This document shows positions 1 through 6,027 of a stretch of DNA of 10,301 nt, piece by piece. The DNA is taken from contig VSNQ01000146.1 in assembly GCA_009774395.1 (NCBI GenBank), positions 1 to 10,301 of the forward strand. The letters are read 5' to 3'. Source of the DNA: Lachnospiraceae bacterium. GTDB lineage: Bacteria; Bacillota; Clostridia; Lachnospirales; Lachnospiraceae. The notes under the pieces were generated by a model that saw only the letters and a list, made by a program, of their open reading frames with translations, searched no databases and had not been told where the DNA came from. Position 1 is the stretch's first letter; each line of letters starts with the position of its first letter. A program made the translations under genes and the position numbers.

Positions 1-42
1 CACTTATTAAAAAGAACACTTATTAAAAAAACACTTATTAAA
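1..42. repeat. Three short direct repeats at the window edge
   Basis: The 11-mer CACTTATTAAA occurs at 1-11, 17-27 and 32-42, so the repeat period is 15-16 bp. The first copy begins at base 1, so the array may continue to the left. The repeats end just before the hairpin at 44-71. They could be regulator binding sites, the end of a longer tandem array, or degenerate AT-rich sequence. No function can be assigned. Confidence 0.6.
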
Positions 43-43
43 G

Positions 44-72
44 AAAGCATCTATCAAAGATAGGTGCTTTTC
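44..72 (+). terminator. Rho-independent terminator of an upstream gene
   Basis: An inverted repeat pairs 44-55 with 59-70 around an AAA loop, with a single G-T wobble, and runs into a short T tract (TTTT, 68-71). It lies upstream of the greA-like start at 103 and so most likely ends a transcript entering from the left. Because A-rich sequence precedes the left arm, it could also act from the other strand. Confidence 0.6.
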
Positions 73-102
73 ATATGGAATTATATAGGGAAAGGAAAAT
101 AT

Positions 103-606
103 ATGAACGATAGATTAACACGCAACGATATAAAGAAAATGGAAGAAGAAATTGAACACCGCAAACTGGTGATTCGAAAGGAAGCATTAGAAGCGGTAAA
201 GGAGGCACGTGCCCAAGGTGATTTAAGCGAGAATTTTGAATATTATGCTGCAAAAAAATATAAAAACCAGAATGAGAGTCGTATTCGTTATTTGGAGCGT
301 ATGATAAAAACAGCAACTATAATAGAAGATGATGCCAAAGTGGATGAAATCGGATTGAATAAAACAGTAGAAGTGATGTTTGTAGAAGATGGTACAACAG
401 AAAAATATAGATTGGTTACAACGGTACGCAACAATCCTTTACAAGGGCTTATCAGTATTGAATCCCCGATTGCCAAAGCATTAGTAGGGCATAAATGCGG
501 TGATACGGTACATGTACAAGTAAATGAGCAATTTGGTTATGATGTGGTAGTGAAATCCGTGGAAAATACACCAGATGATGATTCTATAGAGATACGTAAA
601 TTTTAA
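103..606 (+). CDS. greA: Transcription elongation factor, GreA/GreB family
   Basis: The 167-residue product matches the GreA family in length and layout. These factors enter the RNA polymerase secondary channel and stimulate cleavage of backtracked RNA so that stalled complexes restart. Residues 1-75 form the charged N-terminal coiled coil. Its tip carries the GDLSEN motif (39-44), with D40 and E43 at the places of the acidic residues that help hold catalytic magnesium. Residues 121-136 (SPIAKALVGHKCGDTV) are the typical C-terminal FKBP-like signature. The ATG at 103 is chosen over the GTG at 64 because AGGGAAAGGA lies just before it and the protein then starts like other GreA proteins; the GTG lies inside the terminator hairpin. 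The end TPDDDSIEIRKF is a few residues longer than usual. It stands alone, so it may be a second GreA paralogue rather than the housekeeping copy. Confidence 0.93.
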   Translation: MNDRLTRNDIKKMEEEIEHRKLVIRKEALEAVKEARAQGDLSENFEYYAAKKYKNQNESRIRYLERMIKTATIIEDDAKVDEIGLNKTVEVMFVEDGTTEKYRLVTTVRNNPLQGLISIESPIAKALVGHKCGDTVHVQVNEQFGYDVVVKSVENTPDDDSIEIRKF

Positions 607-618
607 AGTGTCAAGAAA

Positions 619-648
619 TCGAAGAGAAGATTCATCTTCTCTCCTCGA
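619..648 (+). terminator. Hairpin after greA, possible weak terminator
   Basis: AGAGAAGA (623-630) pairs perfectly with TCTTCTCT (635-642) around a TTCA loop. A further TCGA/TCGA pairing (619-622 with 645-648) is possible across a CC bulge. No T tract follows, so it is not a textbook intrinsic terminator. It may still stabilise the 3' end of the greA transcript. Confidence 0.45.
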
Positions 649-733
649 GCCTATGTGCATAAACAATCACCGTGTCAATAAATGGCGGATTTGGATATAA
701 AATATAAAAATAAAATGAACCCCCAAATAGGTA

Positions 734-763
734 TTGACATATTTTACAAATTTGAGTTAGAAT
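734..763 (+). promoter_or_regulatory. Probable promoter of the marR-ABC operon
   Basis: A perfect -35 TTGACA (734-739) and a -10 TAGAAT (758-763) are separated by 18 bp. Transcription would start near 770, giving a leader of about 130 nt before the marR start. The palindrome at 781-794 falls just after the expected start point. The rest of the 607-891 gap holds no credible ORF. Confidence 0.65.
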
Positions 764-780
764 AAGTTAGTATACAAACA

Positions 781-794
781 GTTTGATATCAAAC
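781..794. promoter_or_regulatory. Perfect 14-bp palindrome, candidate MarR operator
   Basis: GTTTGATATCAAAC is a perfect inverted repeat placed about 10-25 bp after the expected start site of the marR promoter. MarR dimers bind dyads of this size near their own promoters, so autorepression is the simplest reading. A related 14-mer lies at 1384-1397. Binding by this MarR is inferred, not shown. Confidence 0.6.
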
Positions 795-831
795 AAATAT
801 ATTTTCACCGATTTTGGCAAAGAAGATGCAG

Positions 832-848
832 GTATATCGTACGAATAC
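832..848 (+). other. Dyad in the marR leader
   Basis: An 8-bp palindrome TCGTACGA (837-844) is flanked by GTAT (832-835) and ATAC (845-848), with one bulged A at 836. In RNA it would make a small hairpin with a very tight loop; in DNA it could be another protein site. It lies about 50 bp before the marR start. Function unknown. Confidence 0.35.
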
Positions 849-897
849 AAATGCATTTTCTTTATGCAAGCAGGTATTTAATTTATGAGGTATGAAA

Positions 898-1359
898 ATG
901 AACGAGGAGGAAAAACAAGGACAAAAATGTGGGGAGAAAATAGGGCGTACCATAAAAATGCTAAATGGTGCATTTAAGCAGAAATTTATTAAATGCGCAG
1001 CAGAAGCGGAACTGGATGAAGTGACATTGATGCATGGCTGGATTATGGGCTATCTATACAGTAATCAAGATAAGAATATCTACCAGAAAACGATTGAGTC
1101 GGATTTTAATATTAATCGTTCTACTGTCACTACTATTTTAAAATTAATGGAGAAGAAAGGTTATATCCGACGAGAAGCGGTAGACGGTGACGCACGCTTA
1201 AAAAAGATTGTGCTGACGCCGCAAGGCTGTGAAACCACCATAAAAACGTTCGATATGCTAGAAGGTATTGAGCGAGATATGTTAAGCAGTATTGCACCAC
1301 AGGAGTTGGAAAACTTTTTTGTGGTTGCAGAAAAATTAATGGTGAATTTAAGCAGGTAG
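898..1359 (+). CDS. MarR-family transcriptional repressor
   Basis: This is a 153-residue winged-helix regulator. Residues 60-90 hold the DNA-binding helices, with NINRSTVTTILKLMEKKGYI (71-90) containing the recognition helix, and residues 92-110 (from REAVDGDAR to VLTPQG) are the MarR wing. The N- and C-terminal helices (roughly 10-45 and 115-153) should form the dimer interface. The ATG at 898 is preferred over that at 892 because GAGG (887-890) is 7 bases from 898 but only 1 from 892. The gene precedes two ABC exporter genes on the same strand, so it probably represses them and itself and is released by a toxic compound. The palindromes at 781-794 and 1384-1397 are candidate operators. The ligand cannot be predicted. 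Confidence 0.9.
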   Translation: MNEEEKQGQKCGEKIGRTIKMLNGAFKQKFIKCAAEAELDEVTLMHGWIMGYLYSNQDKNIYQKTIESDFNINRSTVTTILKLMEKKGYIRREAVDGDARLKKIVLTPQGCETTIKTFDMLEGIERDMLSSIAPQELENFFVVAEKLMVNLSR

Positions 1360-1383
1360 TATATCCAGGAGCAAGACTATACT

Positions 1384-1400
1384 GTATGATATGATACAAT
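1384..1400 (+). promoter_or_regulatory. Second operator-like dyad over a -10-like element
   Basis: GTATGATATGATAC (1384-1397) matches the palindrome at 781-794 at 11 of 14 positions and is itself symmetric except for one base pair. It overlaps TGATACAAT (1392-1400), which reads as an extended -10, though no good -35 is present. This could be an internal promoter for the ABC genes under MarR control. The site lies in the 103-bp gap between marR and the first ABC gene. Confidence 0.45.
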
Positions 1401-1462
1401 ATAAATATTTTTACAATACAAAGGTGGTTGTGTAATTAATTGTGAAAGGAAGGGATGAATAT

Positions 1463-3211
1463 ATGCTGAAAGTATTAGGCGCGCAAATTAAGGAGTTTAA
1501 AAAAGAATCCATCCTTACGCCTGTTTTCATGATTTTAGAGGTTATCATGGAAATGATTATACCATTATTAATGGCTTCCATTATTGATGATGGTGTAAAT
1601 GCAGGAAACCTTAATCATATTTATAAAATTGGAGTCTATATGATTGTAGCTGCTCTGATAGGTTTGTGGGCGGGGATAATGGGAGCAAAATATGGTGCAA
1701 AGGCATCAACCGGTTTTGCAAGGAATCTAAGGAAAGCGATGTATGAAAATATTCAGACATATTCTTTTGCAAACATTGACAAATATTCCACTTCAAGTTT
1801 AATTACAAGGCTGACGACGGATGTTACCAATATGCAGAATGCATACCAAATGATTCTGCGTATGGCAATGCGTGCACCAGCTTCGATGATTATCGCTATG
1901 GTAATGGCATTTCTAATCAATGCTCGTCTTGCATCAATTTATTTGGTAGCGGTAGTATTTTTAGGCGGTTGTGTTGCGCTGATTATCCCAAGGGCGACAA
2001 AGCACTTTCGTCAGGTGTTCGAGAAATATGATGAACTTAATTCCAGTGTACAAGAGAATGTATCTGCAATTCGTGTGGTAAAAGCATATGTGCGGGAAGA
2101 TTATGAAACCAATAAATTTGAAAAAGCAAACAATAATATTTACAATATGTTTCTGCGTGCTGAAAAGTTGGTCGTTATCAATATGCCATTAATGCAGGCG
2201 ACCGTTTATACCTGTATTCTTTTAATTTCGTGGCTTGGCGCGAAAATGATTGTAGCGGGTGGTTTGACAACCGGTGAGATGATGAGTATGTTGGCATACT
2301 GTATGAACATCTTAATGAGTTTAATGATGGTATCTATGATTTTTGTTATGCTGACAATGAGTTATGCCAGTGCAAAGCGTATTGCAGAGGTATTGACAGA
2401 GAAATCTGATCTTGAAAATCCTGAAAATCCGATAGAAGAGGTTCAGGATGGAAGCATTTGCTTTAAAAACGTGGACTTTGCATATCATAAGTCAGGAAAA
2501 CCCGTATTAAAAAACATAAACTTAACCATTCAATCTGGTGAAACGATAGGCATTATTGGTGGTACAGGTAGTGCGAAGTCAAGTCTTGTTAATTTAATTA
2601 GCCGCCTTTATGATGTAACTTCAGGCGAACTTCTTGTTGGTGGTTTGGATGTACGGCGTTATGATATGGAAGCGCTTCGCAATCAAGTGTCTGTTGTGCT
2701 TCAAAAGAATGTCCTTTTTAGTGGTTCAATTTTGGATAATCTGCGTTGGGGAGATAAACAGGCAACAGAAGAAGAATGTATCCATGCCTGCAAACTTGCC
2801 TGTGCAGATGAATTTATTCAAAAAATGCCTGATAAGTATCATACACATATTGAGCAAGGTGGCGCCAATGTATCAGGCGGTCAGAAGCAGCGCTTATGTA
2901 TTGCAAGAGCATTGCTGAAAAAACCGAAAATACTGATATTGGATGATAGTACAAGTGCTGTGGATACTGCTACTGACGCAAAAATCCGTAAAGCTTTTGC
3001 GGAAGAAATTCCAGATACCACAAAGCTGATTATCGCACAGAGAGTCAGCAGTGTACAACATGCGGATAAAATTATTGTAATGGATAACGGGGAAGTTTCT
3101 GCATTTGGTTCACATGAGGAGTTATTGGAGAACAGCCCGATTTATCGTGAAGTATTTGAATCGCAGACCGGCGGAAATGCCGATTTCGATCAGAATGGAG
3201 GTGAGCAGTAA
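1463..3211 (+). CDS. ABC exporter half-transporter, degenerate-site subunit
   Basis: This 582-residue protein has an N-terminal six-helix exporter domain (about 15-310) and a C-terminal ATPase domain (about 330-575). It should pair with the next gene product as a heterodimeric multidrug-type exporter in the cell membrane. Key motifs depart from consensus: Walker A is GGTGSAKSS (366-374) with Ala371 where Gly is usual; Walker B is LILDDST with Asp495 in place of the catalytic Glu; the switch residue is Gln526 rather than His. The Q-loop Gln414 and signature SGGQ (471-474) are intact. These changes mark the subunit that supplies the nucleotide-binding half of the non-hydrolysing site in TM287/288-, LmrCD- and BmrCD-type exporters. 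ATG 1463 is chosen over GTG 1442 because AAGGAAGGG lies 8 bases before it. The stop overlaps the next start by one base. Substrate unknown. Confidence 0.93.
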   Translation: MLKVLGAQIKEFKKESILTPVFMILEVIMEMIIPLLMASIIDDGVNAGNLNHIYKIGVYMIVAALIGLWAGIMGAKYGAKASTGFARNLRKAMYENIQTYSFANIDKYSTSSLITRLTTDVTNMQNAYQMILRMAMRAPASMIIAMVMAFLINARLASIYLVAVVFLGGCVALIIPRATKHFRQVFEKYDELNSSVQENVSAIRVVKAYVREDYETNKFEKANNNIYNMFLRAEKLVVINMPLMQATVYTCILLISWLGAKMIVAGGLTTGEMMSMLAYCMNILMSLMMVSMIFVMLTMSYASAKRIAEVLTEKSDLENPENPIEEVQDGSICFKNVDFAYHKSGKPVLKNINLTIQSGETIGIIGGTGSAKSSLVNLISRLYDVTSGELLVGGLDVRRYDMEALRNQVSVVLQKNVLFSGSILDNLRWGDKQATEEECIHACKLACADEFIQKMPDKYHTHIEQGGANVSGGQKQRLCIARALLKKPKILILDDSTSAVDTATDAKIRKAFAEEIPDTTKLIIAQRVSSVQHADKIIVMDNGEVSAFGSHEELLENSPIYREVFESQTGGNADFDQNGGEQ

Positions 3212-5118
3212 TGCCAGGACCAATGAGAGGACCACGGGGAGCGAAACCCAAAATCGAAAATCCGGGGAAACTTTTCGGACGTTTAATGGGATATGTGTTA
3301 AAAAATTATACACCGCATATTGTGGTAGTAGTAATCTGTATTTTTGTAGGTGTGTTTTCCAATATACAGGGAACATTATTTATGCAGACATTGATTGATA
3401 ATTATATTGTACCGCTTTTGGGAACGGATAATCCTGATTTTTCTGGACTTGCAAATGCAATTACAAGAGTTGCCTGCTTTTATGCAATCGGCGCAGCATC
3501 TTCATATTTGTATAATCGTATTATGATTAATGTCAGCCAAGGCACTATGCGCAATATCCGAAATGATATGTTTCATAAAATGGAATCACTGCCAATTAAA
3601 TATTTTGATACGCATGCGCATGGCGATATTATGTCATGTTACACCAATGATATTGATACATTAAGGCAGATGATTAGCCAAAGTCTGCCGCAGTGCTTAA
3701 ACAGTGCAATAACAATTGTCAGCGTACTTGTTAGTATGTTTATATTAAGCGTACCGTTAACGATTACAACGCTGGTTATGGTTGCATTAATGCTCTATGT
3801 AACAAAGAAAGCAACAGGACTTTCTGGAAGATATTTTGTATCACAGCAGAAGGCAATTGGTGCGGTCAATGGTTTTGTAGAGGAAATGATGGAAGGGCAG
3901 AAAGTTGTAAAAGTGTTCTGCCACGAGGAAGAAAGTATTCAGCGTTTTAATGAATTGAATGATGAATTGTTTGATAGTGCTTATAATGCGAATCAGTTCG
4001 GCAATATGCTTGGACCGATTAATGCACAACTGGGCAATCTAAGTTATGTGGTTTGTGCGATTGTTGGCGGTATTTTGGCGATTGGAAATATCGGTGGTTT
4101 AACACTTGGCGGACTTGCCAGCTTTTTAAACTTCAATAAAAGCTTTAATATGCCGATAAATCAAGTAAGCATGCAATTTAATTCGATTGTTATGGCACTT
4201 GCTGGAGCAGACAGGGTATTTAAGCTGATCGACGAAACAGCAGAGGCAGACAATGGATATGTAATGCTTGTCAATGCGGAAGAAGTAAATGGAGAAATAA
4301 GGGAAACCAACCAGCATACAGGTATGTGGGCATGGAAGCACTATCACAAAGACAGTGATACTACTACTTATCAAAGACAGCAGGGGATGGTTGAATTTGA
4401 TGATGTGGATTTTGGATATACTGATGAAAAAATGGTGCTTCACAATGTAATTATGTATGCGCAGCCGGGACAGAAAATTGCTTTTGTTGGCTCTACAGGC
4501 GCAGGTAAGACGACAATTACCAACCTAATCAACCGATTCTATGATATTCAAGACGGTAAAATTAGGTATGACGGTATTAATGTCAATAAAATTAAAAAAG
4601 CTGATTTACGGCGTTCACTCGGTATTGTTTTGCAGGATACTCATTTGTTTACTGCTACAGTAATGGAAAATATTCGGTATGGTAAGCTGGACGCGACAGA
4701 CGAGGAGGTGATTGCGGCAGCCAAATTGGCAAACGCACACGAATTTATTGAGCGTCTTCCGGAAGGTTATAATACATTGTTAACCGGAGATGGCGCAAAT
4801 TTAAGTCAAGGGCAGCGGCAGCTGCTTGCAATTGCAAGAGCAGCGATTGCAGATCCGCCGGCATTGATTCTTGACGAAGCAACAAGTTCTATTGACACAC
4901 GTACAGAGAAAATTGTTCAAGATGGTATGGATAAATTAATGAATGGCAGAACAACATTTGTAATTGCGCATCGTTTATCTACTGTCAAGAACAGCGACTG
5001 TATTATGGTTCTAGAGCAGGGCAGAATTATTGAGCGTGGCACACATGAGGAATTAATTGAGGCGAAAGGAAAATATTACCAACTTTATACAGGAAATGCC
5101 ATTGCGGGAAACGCATAA
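3211..5118 (+). CDS. ABC exporter half-transporter, catalytic subunit
   Basis: This 635-residue partner of the preceding ABC protein has a six-helix exporter domain (about 30-335) and an ATPase domain (about 393-630). Its nucleotide-binding motifs are canonical: Walker A GSTGAGKT (427-434), Q-loop Gln475, Walker B LILDEATS with Glu556, and switch His587. Its signature is altered, LSQGQ (531-535) instead of LSGGQ. Its Walker motifs should pair with the intact signature of the first subunit to make the active ATP site, while its own signature faces the degenerate site. A linker of about 50 residues (345-392, including TGMWAWKHYHKD) separates the two domains; such an insert is longer than in minimal half-transporters. 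GGAGGTGAG is 5 bases before the ATG, and the TAATG junction implies translational coupling. A hairpin follows the stop. Export of drugs, peptides or lipids are all possible. Confidence 0.94.
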   Translation: MPGPMRGPRGAKPKIENPGKLFGRLMGYVLKNYTPHIVVVVICIFVGVFSNIQGTLFMQTLIDNYIVPLLGTDNPDFSGLANAITRVACFYAIGAASSYLYNRIMINVSQGTMRNIRNDMFHKMESLPIKYFDTHAHGDIMSCYTNDIDTLRQMISQSLPQCLNSAITIVSVLVSMFILSVPLTITTLVMVALMLYVTKKATGLSGRYFVSQQKAIGAVNGFVEEMMEGQKVVKVFCHEEESIQRFNELNDELFDSAYNANQFGNMLGPINAQLGNLSYVVCAIVGGILAIGNIGGLTLGGLASFLNFNKSFNMPINQVSMQFNSIVMALAGADRVFKLIDETAEADNGYVMLVNAEEVNGEIRETNQHTGMWAWKHYHKDSDTTTYQRQQGMVEFDDVDFGYTDEKMVLHNVIMYAQPGQKIAFVGSTGAGKTTITNLINRFYDIQDGKIRYDGINVNKIKKADLRRSLGIVLQDTHLFTATVMENIRYGKLDATDEEVIAAAKLANAHEFIERLPEGYNTLLTGDGANLSQGQRQLLAIARAAIADPPALILDEATSSIDTRTEKIVQDGMDKLMNGRTTFVIAHRLSTVKNSDCIMVLEQGRIIERGTHEELIEAKGKYYQLYTGNAIAGNA

Positions 5119-5157
5119 ACGTAAAAATACAAAGGTACAAATAGAAACTGCTTAACA

Positions 5158-5189
5158 CAATATTGTTGGAAATATTGAAGAAGTTTTTT
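5158..5189 (+). terminator. Probable terminator of the ABC operon
   Basis: CAATATT (5158-5164) pairs with AATATTG (5171-5177) around a 6-base loop, and a run of six T follows at 5184-5189. The stem is all A-T except one pair and the T run is 6 bases away, so termination would be weak. The left arm also sits in the palindrome ACAATATTGT. Confidence 0.4.
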
Positions 5190-5231
5190 GTTATGTTAAC
5201 TACAATTTGCCCAAAGAACGAGTTAGAATAG

Positions 5232-5248
5232 TGTAAATGTGTGTTACA
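5232..5248. promoter_or_regulatory. Inverted repeat upstream of tetR, possible operator
   Basis: TGTAA (5232-5236) and TTACA (5244-5248) form a 5-bp dyad with a 7-bp spacer. It lies just after GAGTTAGAATA (5220-5230), an 11-mer also found at the marR -10. It is placed as an autoregulatory site might be, but the arms are short, so this is tentative. Confidence 0.3.
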
Positions 5249-5271
5249 GATAATTTATTCAATCAATTCGC

Positions 5272-5300
5272 TTGCTATCTTCATTTGTAACTGATAAAAT
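5272..5300 (+). promoter_or_regulatory. Probable tetR promoter, extended -10
   Basis: TTGCTA (5272-5277) and TAAAAT (5295-5300) are 17 bp apart, and TG at 5292-5293 makes an extended -10. Transcription would start near 5307, leaving a leader of under 20 nt that still contains the ribosome site GGGGTGAGG (5313-5321). Confidence 0.5.
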
Positions 5301-5323
5301 AAAGGCATGAATGGGGTGAGGAT

Positions 5324-5911
5324 ATGGCTTTCTCAAAAGGAAAACGAATTGAAGATGAAACAAGTAATCGTATCGTTAATTTGGCAGTTAAGATTGGATG
5401 TAAAGAGGGGCCTGATGCATTGACAGTCACTAGAATATGCAGAGAACTAAGCTGTGATAGGAGGGTAATCTACAATCGATTTCGAGATGTAGATGAAATT
5501 AACCTGATTGTTGCAGACAGATGTAATAAGGAGCTTATTGCAAATGCAAGGGCAGCAATTGACCCGGAAGCGTCTTATTATGATAATTTTGCTGCTTTAG
5601 TTAAGGCTATTTTTACTTATATCTGCGAACGAAACGCATTTTTTCAGCATTATACCGCCCTTTATAAAGTCACAGAGGATGGTACCGTTATCAATGAAAT
5701 CCTGCTTGACCTGATTCGATTGATTGAGGAAGGCAAAGAAGCGGGAGAAGTCAGCAAGGATACAGACAGCAGGGCGACAGCGGGGAATATTTGGTTAATT
5801 ATCACCGGAATCACTCGCTTAATTGCATCAAATGCCAACTACAAATATCAAGATGGGTTGAATACTGTGATGCATGGAGTGAACGCGATATCTTTAAATA
5901 TGAAACCGTAA
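5324..5911 (+). CDS. TetR/AcrR-family transcriptional regulator
   Basis: This 195-residue protein has the TetR layout: an N-terminal helix-turn-helix and a variable helical ligand domain. Residues 15-60 form the DNA-binding part, with LTVTRICRELSCDRRVIYNR (33-52) as helix-turn-helix and start of the following helix. Residues 70-190 carry no signature that tells the ligand. The ATG follows GGGGTGAGG. The gene lies 116 bp before a MATE pump on the same strand, so it most likely represses that pump and perhaps itself. Candidate operators are the dyads at 5232-5248 and 5923-5940. It has its own promoter and sits after the ABC operon's weak terminator, so some read-through from the ABC genes is possible. 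Confidence 0.88.
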   Translation: MAFSKGKRIEDETSNRIVNLAVKIGCKEGPDALTVTRICRELSCDRRVIYNRFRDVDEINLIVADRCNKELIANARAAIDPEASYYDNFAALVKAIFTYICERNAFFQHYTALYKVTEDGTVINEILLDLIRLIEEGKEAGEVSKDTDSRATAGNIWLIITGITRLIASNANYKYQDGLNTVMHGVNAISLNMKP

Positions 5912-5922
5912 ACGAAAAAATG

Positions 5923-5940
5923 TCACGATTATAATTGTGA
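5923..5940. promoter_or_regulatory. 18-bp dyad between tetR and the MATE gene
   Basis: TCACGATTATAATTGTGA is symmetric at 16 of 18 positions. TATAAT (5930-5935) sits at its centre and could be a -10 for the pump gene, though no good -35 lies upstream. The size and position suit a TetR dimer operator. It could instead be just an RNA hairpin at the end of the tetR transcript. Confidence 0.45.
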
Positions 5941-5992
5941 AGAAAGATAGCTTATTGGGTAAAGCACCTGATAGGCTTTCTTTCATTCTTTT
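5941..5992 (+). terminator. Strong hairpin before the MATE gene: terminator or attenuator
   Basis: CTTATTGGG (5951-5959) pairs with CCTGATAGG (5967-5975) with some G-T pairs. After a 4-base bulge, AGAAAG (5941-5946) continues the stem with CTTTCT (5976-5981). T-rich sequence follows. No promoter is evident between this hairpin and the MATE start, so transcription of the pump must pass through it unless a promoter was missed. Confidence 0.55.
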
Positions 5993-6007
5993 GGATTTCA
6001 TTCTTTT
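5981..6007 (+). repeat. 12-bp direct repeat before the MATE gene
   Basis: TTTCATTCTTTT occurs at 5981-5992 and again at 5996-6007, 15 bp apart. The first copy overlaps the 3' arm and T-rich tail of the hairpin. The second lies a few bases before the weak ribosome site AAAGGA. It may be a chance feature of pyrimidine-rich DNA. Confidence 0.4.
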
Positions 6008-6027
6008 AGAAAGGAATTAGAAAAATT

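Noticed and set aside
64..102. GTG at 64 as the greA start, adding 13 residues
   Set aside because: It lies within the terminator hairpin and has no ribosome site, and the added residues do not resemble the GreA N terminus.
682..765. 27-codon ORF in the gap between greA and marR
   Set aside because: It has no ribosome site and runs through the promoter of the marR operon.
2634..2918. 94-residue ORF on the plus strand inside the first ABC gene
   Set aside because: It lies in another frame of a strongly conserved ATPase domain, and its product has no recognisable features.
4126..4443. 105-residue minus-strand ORF inside the second ABC gene
   Set aside because: It is antisense to a conserved coding region, with Ile/His/Cys-rich composition typical of a shadow frame.
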